Positions 1 through 7,920 of a DNA stretch of 15,870 bases are shown one piece after another. Location: the NCBI GenBank assembly GCA_009733775.1, contig WOGZ01000546.1, forward strand, positions 1 to 15,870, read 5' to 3'. Origin of the DNA: Alectoria sarmentosa. Its lineage: Eukaryota; Ascomycota; Lecanoromycetes; Lecanorales; Parmeliaceae. The translations under genes and the position numbers were made by a program. The notes beneath the pieces are model-generated. The model was given only the letters and a program-made list of their open reading frames with translations. It had not been told where the DNA came from and made no database searches. How positions within the stretch are numbered: position 1 is the first letter of the stretch; each line of letters begins with the position of its first letter.

Positions 1-150
1 CGTCAAAAAGTGGAATTTTTTTTATGTGATATCGTGACGGATATGTTCAAAAGAATATAATCGTTTTCAGATTTTCGATTTTCATTTTTTTTACTCGGCT
101 TTGAACATCGCGAGTTTCGAATCTCATTTTTGAAATTCGAATGTTTATGA
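1..150 (+). pseudogene. Copia element D: decayed C-terminal tail of Pol (RNase H end)
   Basis: Frame 1 from the left edge reads to a TGA at 148-150, with one premature TAA at 58-60. The reading includes VEFFLCDIVTDMFKRI, then an F-rich stretch and LLGFEHREF. This resembles the extreme C-terminus of Ty1/copia polyproteins, where RNase H is followed by a 'VTD/ADxxTK' block and an 'LG(L/F)' block close to the stop. The call is supported by position: a polypurine tract and an LTR of the copia B family lie about 565 bp downstream on the same strand. The rest of the element must lie left of the window. Phe residues in place of expected Pro/Ser and the internal stop fit C-to-T decay. The catalytic part of RNase H is not in the window, so identity rests on a short tail plus context. 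Confidence 0.5.
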
Positions 151-306
151 AAAGGGGGGGGGGTGATGCATAAAGAATAAAGGTGATTTATGAGATAAAG
201 ATGATTTATGAAAAATGATCACATTCTTTTTCGGATTTTCATTATTTTTACTCGATTTTGAACATTGCGAATTTCGAATTTCGTATTTGAAATTCGGGTT
301 TTTATC
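62..306 (+). repeat. Imperfect direct duplication of the element D Pol 3' end
   Basis: About 85 bp at 62-150 recur at about 226-306. Shared blocks include actcg-ttttgaacat-gcga-tttcgaat and tttgaaattcg. Most differences between copies are C/T or G/A. The first copy encodes the Pol tail. The second lies past its stop codon and still reads LLDFEHCEFRI in one frame. Between the copies are a run of ten G (154-163) and two short tgatttatga repeats (about 183-213). Confidence 0.7.
154..163 (+). repeat. G10 homopolymer tract
   Basis: Ten consecutive G bases in a region that is otherwise about 70-80% A+T. The tract lies immediately 3' of the Pol tail stop of element D. It could be a replication-slippage tract or an assembly-sensitive site; no function is assigned. 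Confidence 0.9.
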
Positions 307-366
307 GGGCGTATAAGGGGTAGAAAAGATGTATAAAAGTGATTTCATATTAATTATTCGACGTTA

Positions 367-639
367 CCTTGAGGGAGATACCCTATTTATAAACAAGTTG
401 ATAACTATTTGAGAATAAAAACAATTTGTTAACAAATCAAAAATTGTTGACAAAATGTTGAAAAATTGTTGGCGCATTGTTGACAGATTGTTGACATTAA
501 CAATTTGTTGTTGGGAAATTGTTGGAAAATTGTTGACAAATTGTTGATTAAAGTTTTAATTGTTGACGCGTTGTTGTTATTGTCGCGTTTTTAACTTTTT
601 GTCAAAGCGCGATTTATATCCGATAGGGTTCCCGTAAGG
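367..639. mobile_element. Small TIR element (MITE-like) with TA flanks
   Basis: The left end CCTTGAGGGAGATACCCTAT (367-386) matches, in inverted orientation and with small gaps, the right end ATAGGG-TTCCCG-TAAGG (623-639). Both ends are bordered by TA (365-366 and 640-641), which would be the target duplication of a Tc1/mariner-type element. The body is 273 bp with no coding capacity and carries the 11-bp TTGTTG tandem repeat. It lies inside the 3' untranslated part of copia element D. The inverted ends and TA borders are seen directly; the mariner/MITE assignment is inferred. Confidence 0.5.
444..576 (+). repeat. Minisatellite, about 11-bp unit ATTGTTGACA(R)
   Basis: TTGTTG occurs about ten times in 130 bp. 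Two runs are spaced exactly 11 bp apart: starts near 466, 477 and 488, and at 519, 530 and 541. Other intervals are 14-18 bp. The common unit is attgttgacaa/g with variants ending ggcgc and ggaa. It fills the interior of the TIR element at 367-639. Confidence 0.8.
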
Positions 640-650
640 TAAGCTCATTA

Positions 651-695
651 TAATTATCCGACGTTCGATTCATTTTATTTATTCGACGTTCGATT
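651..695 (+). repeat. Direct repeat CGACGTTCGATT
   Basis: CGACGTTCGATT occurs at 659-670 and 684-695, 25 bp apart. A longer 15-mer, taattatYcgacgtt, is at 651-665 and also at 351-365, exactly 300 bp upstream, so its two copies bracket the TIR element. Origin unknown. Confidence 0.75.
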
Positions 696-714
696 TTTTT
701 AAAAATATGCATAC

Positions 715-723
715 GAAGGGGAA
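715..723 (+). promoter_or_regulatory. Polypurine tract of element D
   Basis: GAAGGGGAA directly abuts the TG start of the LTR at 724. This is the expected position and composition of the plus-strand primer site of an LTR retrotransposon, and it marks the downstream LTR as a 3' LTR of a + strand element. Confidence 0.65.
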
Positions 724-848
724 TGTCGAAATTTAGATCACGTGATAGATCATGTGACATGGGCGCATGCGCCCGTAGCATAGGTCGCACTTTCCTTCAT
801 AACACTCTTAGAGTAACACAATTAAGTGTTCTACATCATATTTCCACA
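724..848 (+). mobile_element. 3' LTR of copia element D (125 bp)
   Basis: This 125-bp TG...CA sequence aligns without gaps to the LTR at 10510-10634. I count about 18 differences, all but one transitions, and about 15 of them read C-to-T or G-to-A in the later copy. It contains an intact E-box palindrome CACGTG (739-744) and a perfect 14-bp palindrome GGGCGCATGCGCCC (761-774). No primer binding site follows it and a polypurine tract precedes it, so it is a 3' LTR. This copy is visibly less mutated than the one at 10510. The predicted right target duplication is TCACG (849-853); its partner lies left of the window. Confidence 0.85.
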
Positions 849-1813
849 TCACGCATTCTCATATAACGAAATTACATTTTTTAAATTTTATATAATTATC
901 ATTTGTTAAATATACGCGCAAGCATTTTTTAAATTTATTTGACGTTTTTTATCAAAAAAGCGGATTCGAGCATTAATTAATCGATGATTATTTAAAACGC
1001 ATTATATTACGCAATTTGCAATATAAAAAACGTTCGAAAATGAATATCAATAAAAATTCAAACGCAATTATTGAAAAATTTAATATAAATAAATCGAATA
1101 TGAAAAATGATAAATAAAACGTCGCGTAAAACGATATTATGATGATAATATATAATAAATATAATTAAGACGACGTTGATTTAAAAATTGATCACGATGA
1201 AAAAGTTCGATAAAATGAAAACCGAATTCAACATAATAACAATAATTAATAACGAGAATTGTGATAATAATGTGTAAGAATATTATTTATTATTATACGA
1301 AAGGCTTCAATAAGGCGCTATCATGCATATTAAATTGATATATTATTTATTTTGATTTAACTTGTTAATACGTACGTACGTTTTTTGTATATTTTTATGT
1401 TTTTTTTTAATGTTTATAGTTAATTTATAAGTAGACGTAGGAAATTTATTTTGTGATTTTGTGATATATTTTACGAGGCGGTATACATTTATTTATCTTG
1501 ATTTAGTTGACTTTATTGAGAAATATTTATATCACACGATAATTTAAATATATATAATAACAATGTTGTATATGCCGAAGGCTTCTGCGTAGGGAAAAAT
1601 AAATATTTATGTAAATAAATGGATATTGCGATAGGTTTCAAAATCATCGATTCTCTTTATGAATTATAAAAAGTTTTAATACGTAATTGTTATGAATAAA
1701 GCAGAGCAAAATGATAAGGCAAGTATGTATTTTTTCAAAATACTTATTTTAATTAATAATCGCGTCTATCAGACATGTATCTCACATTAATTCGATCGAT
1801 AATAATTAATTTT

Positions 1814-1985
1814 CCTTTCAATCGTTGAACAACGATTTCAACGTTGAAAGGGTTTCACAACTGTTGTCGATTCGTTGCTCACCAGATTTATAGCGGTTAT
1901 ACACCTATTTTAGGTGTATGCTCGATGCAAAACGGGTGAACACCAGTTTCAAATCCCCGCGAGAGGCTCGGACAGTAATGTATCA
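1814..1985. other. Less-mutated, hairpin-rich island
   Basis: This stretch is clearly richer in G+C than its surroundings. Three inverted repeats are seen. CCTTTCAA(T)CGTTG at 1814-1827 pairs with 1839-1851, 13 bp with one bulge. ATACACCTA at 1899-1907 pairs with TAGGTGTAT at 1911-1919 around a TTT loop. CGAG at 1960-1963 pairs with CTCG at 1967-1970. GTTTCAAATCC near 1946-1956 resembles a pol III B-box, but no tRNA fold can be built. No reading frame across it is convincing. It may be a short single-copy host remnant, a SINE fragment or a structured RNA; the sequence does not decide. Confidence 0.35.
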
Positions 1986-3139
1986 AATAAATTAAAACAT
2001 TGTTAATAAATGATTAAAAGTCGAAATGTCAGGTTTTGCTTTATGATAGCGAATGTTTCGGAGAATACGAATCGAATTGTTTAATATATGATTTTCTTAC
2101 TCAACAGCATTTTGATTACCTTTCAATAATTCGTGTGCAAGATATCAACTTTGAAATCATTAAAAGAGTCAATCAAAAATCAATTTCTTTTTGATTTGAA
2201 GCTCATATCGATATTTATCTTCATCAAAAAAAATAACGACGTTATTAAAAATAACATATTCAAACATAATCTTATCGAAATGTAAATTTATATACACATT
2301 AAATCGACTCATAAAATTGCGATAAATTATGATCTTTTTGAAGATTTTATTATCGATCGAAAATAATTTCGTTAAAATATTAAAGTTAAATTTATTAAAA
2401 TTTCGTAACTCGTTATTCTCGAATTTGATATTCATTTTAAACTCTTTATCGAAATTATTTTAAAATATAATAAATGTGTTTTTTGATAAATTTGAAAACC
2501 TTTTTTTTAAAATCGAATGTTAAAATAAAAGCGACGCATTAATAAAAACGTTGAAATGCTTTTTTGATAAAACGCAAAATAATAAATAATTCGATTCGAT
2601 TTTAATTGTTTATGTTATGCGATAAAATAACAATGTTATTTTTAATTATTAATATATAACATTAAACGATAAAGTCGATAATATCGAGATTAAAATTTGA
2701 GCAAATCGTAATCTTCACAATTTTAAAATATAAAGATTAAATTCAACGTTATTATAATTAAATACATAATAAAATCGATGTAATAATCGACAATCGTGCG
2801 CATTTTTGCATTTTATAATTTTTAAAATGATACGTTAACGATTGAAATCTTTCTCATATAAATGAAAATGAAAAATGTTTTAATTCAATAACATAAACAA
2901 TGAGATCGTTTTAAATGAAAATGATATCGATAAAATAATATTGCGCTTATTTAATTATATTTACAAATTTTGAATACGTAACATTTATAAATTTAAAACG
3001 AATAATATTTAATACGAAAATAATACGAATTAATAAAATCTACTTTTCGTTTATTTTTAAAATTTTAAAATATATTTACGTCTTTATTATTATAAAAACC
3101 TTCGTATATATTTTTTCAAATAATATTTTATAATAATAT

Positions 3140-3400
3140 CGCGCATTAAACAAAATGTTAAACGTTAAATTAATCTTTTGCAATTTCGTGATAAAATATT
3201 TTTCATATTCATGATTTATTAATGAAGAATCAAATTCAAAATTTTTTATTTGTTATTTTATGTTTTCGATGAAAATTATAATATACACATAAAGTATATA
3301 TTTGACGTTATTGATTTCGATAATAACGTTTTTATTTAAAATTATCAAATCAAATTTAAACATCTTAATAACATCGAAAAAATTATTAATATGAGAATTT
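3140..3400 (-). pseudogene. Possible minus-strand copia-like protease relic
   Basis: On the minus strand, from about 3393 downward, one frame stays open for about 60 codons. It contains SHINNFF, then IIEINNVKYILYVY near 3290-3320, followed by a stop and another open stretch. This loosely resembles the end of copia proteases, where a strand with hydrophobic alternation leads to 'NVxYxP' and then 'NLIS'. I found no matching integrase zinc motif downstream on the minus strand, and no primer site near 3640 in that orientation. It may be an older element of opposite orientation, or chance. Confidence 0.22.
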
Positions 3401-3639
3401 AACGTTAAAAATAATACATTTATACGTCTTTTGCGCTTTTTTCAATTAAATTCAATAATCGTAATATAAATATTTATTATCGTTCGATACATATTTCGAT
3501 ATAATTCAAATGTATTAATAAAGATCATCAAAAATAAATAAATAATCGAAGATTTTGAAAAATTGATTAAATAAGCTCGATCGTAAATTATAAGTTTTAA
3601 TTTTATGCGAAAAGACGAAAATTACATAAGTGAACAAAT

Positions 3640-3775
3640 TGTTGAAATGTGTTAACTATCTGAAATATGAAAGGTTTGCCGAGGCAAGAAAGGTTTATCG
3701 AGGCTTGACACATTTTGTATCTAGATGCTCTATTACGATTACTCAATCAATCAAATATTTCATTTACTTTCAACA
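3640..3775 (+). mobile_element. 5' LTR of element C (136 bp)
   Basis: It begins TGTTG and ends CAACA, a perfect 5-bp terminal inverted repeat typical of Ty1/copia LTRs, and is followed immediately by the primer binding site. It carries a short direct repeat, gaaaggttt-ccgaggc versus gaaaggttt-tcgaggc (about 3669-3704). The 3' border is fixed by the primer site; the 5' border is inferred from the TGTTG/CAACA pairing. Confidence 0.75.
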
Positions 3776-3789
3776 GATTATGAACCCGA
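3776..3789 (+). promoter_or_regulatory. Primer binding site of element C (half tRNA-iMet)
   Basis: GATTATGAACCCGA directly follows the LTR. It differs by one G-to-A from the site of element A (6686-6699). The complement, TCGGGTTCATAATC, corresponds to the anticodon arm of initiator tRNA-Met (core CTCATAACC) rather than to a tRNA 3' end, the priming mode known for Drosophila copia. Confidence 0.75.
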
Positions 3790-4436
3790 AATCGCGAGCA
3801 TTCGTTTAATATTATTTATTTCATAAATCAATTAACTCATCAATCAAGCGTACAAGAAAAATCCCTTAAAAATTGAATCGTAATATCAAAATTTAAGCGG
3901 CAAAGCAATCATTCACTTTGCGACAATTGCGCAATAACTTAAATTTATTCATTACACGTAATCATTCTTGTTAATAAATCGTGCTTTAAATAATATTTGA
4001 TTTAATTCAATTGTTTATTTATATGATAATCGCAAATAATAAATCGTGAAACGTTGATTATAATTGTTGAGAGAATCATTTATCTACTCTCAAAAAATTA
4101 CGATCAATTATTTATCAATTTCAATCTTTGAATAATGAATCATATTTATAACGCAATGATCGAGTAACTTTCTAAAAATTCATTTAATTTTATAAATTTA
4201 CATCATAGCCCTCTATTTAAAGAATAAAGAGATTAAGATTAAGTCAATTCAAACGCGCGCTTTTCAATCAATCGATTAAACGTTATTAAATAATATCATT
4301 TCGTTATTTGTGAAACGAGAAAGAAATTGCAACATATTACAAACTCTGTTCTTAAACGACGATTATTATGACATCAATTGTTAAATTACTTTTGACGAAA
4401 CATTAAGTTAAAATCAATAACGACAACGAATCGTTT
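3790..4436 (+). other. Leader of element C
   Basis: An untranslated stretch between the primer site and the first Gag-like open frame. It is AT-rich with many stops. I see no promoter or structure that stands out. Confidence 0.5.
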
Positions 4437-4475
4437 ATGATAACGAATATCTCATTACAAAATACGGCTTTTATC

Positions 4476-4529
4476 ATATCAATGATCGTTATTATATCAA
4501 CGATCGTTATTATATCAACGATTTCAATG
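4476..4529 (+). repeat. Three tandem 18-bp units in gag of element C
   Basis: Units at 4476-4493, 4494-4511 and 4512-4529 start atatcaaYgat. The first two differ by one base and the third diverges in its second half. Being a multiple of three, the repeat keeps frame and gives an Ile/Val (originally probably Thr/Val/Ser) repeat near the Gag N-terminus. Confidence 0.85.
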
Positions 4530-5893
4530 TTAATTGTGATTGAAAAAAGATATAAAAGACTTTTGATTTTTTCTGATTCTGATTCTCAAGCATCAAAAGA
4601 TTTAATCATATTCATTAATCACATTTCTCGTCGAGATAAATTTAAACGTTTTAAACATTTTTTTTTCTTTTCTTCTTTTATAAACCAAAATAAACTTAAA
4701 CGTTTTCGCTTTTTCACGTTTATTATATTTTTAAACATTTTTTAAAAGGAATTTCGAGCTCAATTCAAAAGAGCTCGATTAACAAAACGCATTTTCAAAC
4801 ACGATTTTCCTTTTTATAATCAAACATTAAATAAAATTTATTATTAATTCAAAACGCGTTCGAAAAACAAAGAACGCGATTATATATTTATTTATTTATT
4901 TAATAACATTGCAATTCCCGATAATTTTATTCGCGAATTTTCTTTCAAATCAATTAACAACGAAATTTTTTTTAAGATTATCATTTAATTTATTAAATTC
5001 AATTCTCTCATCAACATTCAAATTTTTCGTATTTTTAATAACATATCAAAATCATTATTAAAATGTTCGAAAAAATCGTCGACATAAAGTTTAATAACGA
5101 TTTTTCGCTTTATATTAAAAAGTTTGAAAAATTCAAAGATTTTTAGATATAATCTTAAAAAATGCGATAATTCTTTACGTTATAACGTTTTATTAAGTTT
5201 ATTAAAATGAAACAAAATGAGATTTTCATTATATTTATTATTTTTGAAAACATCTCATTTAATAAATTTATGATAATAATTAATATCGTCGAAAAAAAAC
5301 GAGTTAAATGAAATTTAAGATATAAATTTTATATTAACATCACTAAAAATCGTTTTAAAAACAATTTGTTTATAAATCATAAAGATGAAATCAATACGCA
5401 CATTTTATAAAATGTCATTTATAAAAATAATAAGTTTAAAAACTTCGATACGTTCAATAATTTATATCGTCAATTATTTAAATTAAATTTTAATCAATAT
5501 AAAAATGCAATTGATTTTGTCGTTCGTTTTAAAAACATTTATAACAATATCATTAATCTATTATTTAAATTGAGATTAAAAATTAATTTTTTTATCTTTT
5601 TTTTTCATACAAATTTAAATAAAACGAATAACGTTTATTTTATTCATTATATTCAAAATCATAAATTCATAAATGATGTTAATATCGAGACAATTTATTT
5701 ATTAAAATACGTTATCATTTAATTTATTCAAATTATATTTTTTTTTAAACGTTAAAAATTTATCTTTGCGTTCATCGCTTAACGTCTTTTTCGCTTTATT
5801 ATTTTAATTTCAAAACATATTATTATTATTAAATCTTAAAAGAGCGTTGTTTTTGATCTTAATAATAAAATCATTTAAAAACTCGTCAAATAT

Positions 5894-5935
5894 TGCACTC
5901 ATTATAAAAAATATTATTATATTAAAACGAAATGC
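5894..5935 (+). other. Gag zinc knuckle of element C, mutated CX2CX4HX4C
   Basis: Frame 2 reads CTHYKKYYYIKTKC. The spacing equals a retroviral-type CX2CX4HX4C knuckle in which the second Cys and the His are both Tyr. TGT-to-TAT and CAT-to-TAT are each a single G-to-A or C-to-T step. The motif normally binds element RNA in the nucleocapsid. The two outer cysteines survive. Confidence 0.7.
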
Positions 5936-6175
5936 GATTAACTCTTTAATAAAAATCATCAAAACAATTTTAATAATAATTTTAACGACGATGATAATAA
6001 AAAAAATGACGACAATAATGATAATAATGATAATAATAATGATAACGACAAATTTAAAAACAAAAAGAATAATAATTAAAAGAATGTTTTTAATAACAAA
6101 AAGCGTCGTCATAAAAATCATAATTTTATTAAATCATTTAATAATCAAAAAAAAATCATGATTATCTTTACGATT

Positions 6176-6544
6176 AAAATAAATAATTTATCATCTTCAC
6201 GATGAGCGATGAATTATGCTTACTCTCAACATTTCACATTTAATGAAGATTGTTTTATATAATATCGCGCTCTCGATCTTAAATTGAACGATATTCGTTT
6301 CATCAAAAATATTGAAAATGCTCACATTTTCATTAATATCAATAAAATATACATTAATATTATTATCGATGATTTCAAAAAAAAACTTATTTTTATAAAT
6401 GTCTTTTTTATCTTAAATTTACCTTTAAATTTAATTTTTTAAGGATAATTGATGCGAAATAACATTCACATAAAATTTGTGTAAAACGATATTGAATTTA
6501 ATAATCGTGATATCATTATTTGATTATAAAGCAATAATCTTTAT
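6176..6544 (+). pseudogene. Element C protease and start of pre-integrase domain, cut by element A
   Basis: Frame 2 continues from gag. MNYAYSQHFTF at 6209-6241 occupies the place of the aspartic protease active site (normally D-S/T-G/A), with Asp changed to Asn. The flap/C-terminal strand reads NVFFILNLPLNLIF at 6398-6439, the family's 'NVxxxPxLxxNLIS' block. A pre-integrase-like stretch follows, containing RNNIHIKFV, and ends at NNLY near 6529-6540. At 6545 the TG of element A's LTR starts, so the integrase is missing here. There are stops at TAA/TGA positions where Gln or Trp would be expected. Confidence 0.65.
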
Positions 6545-6556
6545 TGAAATTCGGGT

Positions 6557-6568
6557 CACGTGACGTCA
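6557..6568. promoter_or_regulatory. Overlapping E-box and CRE-like palindromes in LTR A
   Basis: CACGTG (the core bound by bHLH factors such as Cbf1/Pho4) shares two bases with TGACGTCA (the bZIP/ATF-CREB core). Both are perfect palindromes and lie where an LTR enhancer would be, about 50 bp upstream of a TATA box. Binding is inferred only. Confidence 0.5.
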
Positions 6569-6613
6569 AGCCTTGACGATTACGTGCGCACTAATACGCA
6601 CTTAATACGCCCG

Positions 6614-6621
6614 TATATAAA
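6614..6621 (+). promoter_or_regulatory. TATA box of LTR A
   Basis: TATATAAA lies about 65 bp before the LTR end and downstream of the E-box/CRE sites. In an 80% AT context TATA-like strings are common, so the support is position within the LTR. The LTRs of D and B have ccgta-cata/atata at the same place. Confidence 0.45.
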
Positions 6622-6685
6622 TCGCTCTTTTTTTCGTAATACTCTTAAAACAATACAACTAAATGTTCTATTTCATATTTTGACA

Positions 6686-6699
6686 GGTTATGAACCCGA
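6686..6699 (+). promoter_or_regulatory. Primer binding site of element A (half tRNA-iMet)
   Basis: GGTTATGAACCCGA immediately follows the LTR CA. It is complementary to the anticodon-arm region of initiator tRNA-Met, as for Drosophila copia. This is the least mutated of the three sites in the window. Confidence 0.8.
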
Positions 6700-7500
6700 A
6701 TTTGCATCGGCATTGTTATAACATAATTTATTTATTACTCATTATGATTATCATCATTTTTTGACATTTCATATTCATCGCAATGAAGATGTTAATTATA
6801 AAAATCATTACATTTCATGCATCGCAATCTTTTTGATGTGAATAATGTTTATTATAAGATGATCATTTAAATCGAAACGATTACGATTCGCTCATAATAA
6901 AAGCGCGTAAAGATCGCAAAAAAACGGGCGCAAAAAGAATAACGTTGAAAATTAACGACATTTAAAACGTTTCTTTTGATAATCAATAACGTTTTTTCAA
7001 AAATTATGAACATCTTTGAAAATCAACATCGCTTTTTCGAACGTTAAAACGTTATTAATATTTGATCGTTTTCATCAATATTCGCATCGCTTCCGTTTTC
7101 ATTTGAAATAAAATAAAACGATTCGAAATATATCGCAAATAATCGTGATATATCGAAATTGTCAAAAGTTGTTATGCGATCGTGATTATGTGATCGTTAA
7201 GTTTTTGAAACATTGTTAATTTCTCTGCGTGAAACACGTTAAAACGATAAACGATATATTTTCATTTTGCAAGTCGCTTCACTCAAAACTCGATAATAAT
7301 AATTATATTTGATAATTCAATTATGAAATATTCGCAATGAAAATCAAAGAATTAAAAATAAAGATTTAAATTAACAATTAATTAAAGAAAAATTATTTTT
7401 TGTTTCGCGTATTTAACACGTTAAAGTTAAAACGTAAAAAAAAAAATCTTTTATTTCGAGAATTAAAGGGGAAAAAGTTTTTGTTATAAAACGATTTAAC
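6700..7500 (+). other. Leader of element A, homologous to that of element B
   Basis: Two blocks align with element B: 6700-6830 with 10649-10770, and 7210-7243 with 10937-10970 (31 of 34 bases identical, all three differences transitions). The second block includes cattgttaattt and gcgtgaaacac. A TATGCGATCGTG string also occurs just before this block in both leaders. Such conservation in a non-coding leader suggests a function (RNA packaging, dimerisation or translation start) or recent common descent. Confidence 0.6.
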
Positions 7501-7890
7501 GATAATGATATTATATTTGAGCGTTTTAAACGAGCGAAATGAGATTATTAATTTCGTTTTCGATTTAAAAATCTTATTGTTCTTTTTTTAGGGTTTTTTA
7601 ATCATCAAAATGATTAATATGATTCGAATAACGTATTTTTTACGAGTTCGTTACGATTTATAAAATCAAATGATTTTTCTTTAAAACAACATTTTTATAT
7701 TTTTATATTTTTTTCGAAATTCATTAAATTTATCGTTTTTTTAAACATCGTCGAATATTTTTTCGATTGCGAGACAAAGATTCTTCATAAACGAAAATTT
7801 AAATTATATCGAATTAATCTCAAAACTCAACGAGACTTTTCTCATATTCTCGAGATTTTATAAACTTTTAAACATCTTTTGAATAATAAT

Positions 7891-7920
7891 AACGATAACG
7901 ATAACGATAACGATAACGAC
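7891..7920 (+). repeat. AACGAT hexamer array (5 units)
   Basis: Five tandem units of AACGAT, the last one AACGAC. In the gag frame they encode (Asn-Asp)5 after four Asn codons. A repeat of two whole codons can change in number without breaking the frame. Confidence 0.9.

Larger units (their letters stand above)
849..3639. other. AT-rich relic DNA with no confident gene
   Basis: About 2.8 kb of very AT-rich sequence between element D and element C. Stops are dense in all frames. The longest open frame is on the minus strand (2435 down to 2169, 88 codons, Lys/Asn/Phe/Ile-rich); it matches no family I can recognise and I do not call it a gene. Other contents are an (ACGT)3 run at 1370-1381, two GGCTTC-containing patches (about 1299-1316 and 1575-1593), the hairpin island at 1814-1985, and a weak minus-strand protease-like relic at about 3140-3400. 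It is probably older decayed transposon sequence into which C inserted. Confidence 0.6.
4437..6175 (+). pseudogene. Element C gag (nucleocapsid precursor), decayed
   Basis: An open frame begins at ATG 4437 (frame 3) and runs to 4745. Its Ser/Thr/Ile-rich product has a SDSDSQASKDL stretch, resembling the low-complexity N-terminus of fungal copia Gag. The Gag core reads in frame 2, for example NQYKNAIDFVVRFKNIYNN near 5490-5545, resembling the copia Gag (UBN2-type) helical region. A zinc knuckle follows at 5894-5935, then an Asn/Asp-rich basic tail to about 6160. The change from frame 3 to frame 2 implies at least one indel between about 4746 and 5480. Several stops interrupt the reading. Overlapping frames at 5810-6161 on both strands are by-products of the Asn/Asp-rich repeat. 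Confidence 0.65.
3640..6544 (+). mobile_element. Copia element C, left part (oldest of the nest)
   Basis: The order is LTR (3640-3775), primer binding site, about 650 bp leader, gag and protease, ending abruptly in the pre-integrase region at 6544 where the LTR of element A begins. No integrase, reverse transcriptase or 3' LTR of C is seen in the window. The simplest reading is that A inserted into C. The predicted left target duplication of C is CAAAT (3635-3639), and the 3' remainder of C should lie right of the window. C's LTR shares no obvious sequence with those of A, B and D, so it is a separate family. Confidence 0.75.
6545..6685 (+). mobile_element. 5' LTR of element A (141 bp)
   Basis: TG at 6545 to CA at 6685, followed by the primer site. 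The 3' half (from cgcccgta to atattttgaca) aligns with the LTRs at 724 and 10510. The 5' half shares only the GTCACGTGAC-like core. It contains CACGTG (6557-6562) overlapping TGACGTCA (6561-6568), an inverted repeat GTCAAG-c-CTTGAC (6565-6577), and a TATATAAA box (6614-6621) well placed for LTR transcription. Confidence 0.75.

Noticed and set aside
145..348. 67-codon minus-strand open frame with a Pro-rich start
   Set aside because: It is antisense to the duplicated Pol tail and the G10 tract (which gives the Pro run); no independent support.
421..590. CRISPR-like array
   Set aside because: The TTGTTGACA units are 11 bp with no spacers of constant length; this is a simple minisatellite in a eukaryotic setting.
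849..860. 724-848 as a 5' LTR or solo LTR
   Set aside because: No primer site follows it, a polypurine tract precedes it, and the flanking five bases (GGGAA and TCACG) do not match, which fits a 3' LTR instead.
1880..1985. A tRNA gene (A-box-like TAGCGG and B-box-like GTTTCAAATCC)
   Set aside because: The T-stem and acceptor stem do not pair around the B-box-like string, and the anticodon loop of the nearby hairpin lacks the required T33.
2169..2435. 88-codon open frame on the minus strand
   Set aside because: Composition is only Lys/Asn/Phe/Ile, as expected from AT-rich DNA. No motif, no supporting neighbours, and the flanks are full of stops.
5810..6161. Overlapping plus and minus open frames rich in Ile/Met
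   Set aside because: Both are by-products of the AAT/GAT repeat that encodes the Asn/Asp-rich Gag tail in frame 2.
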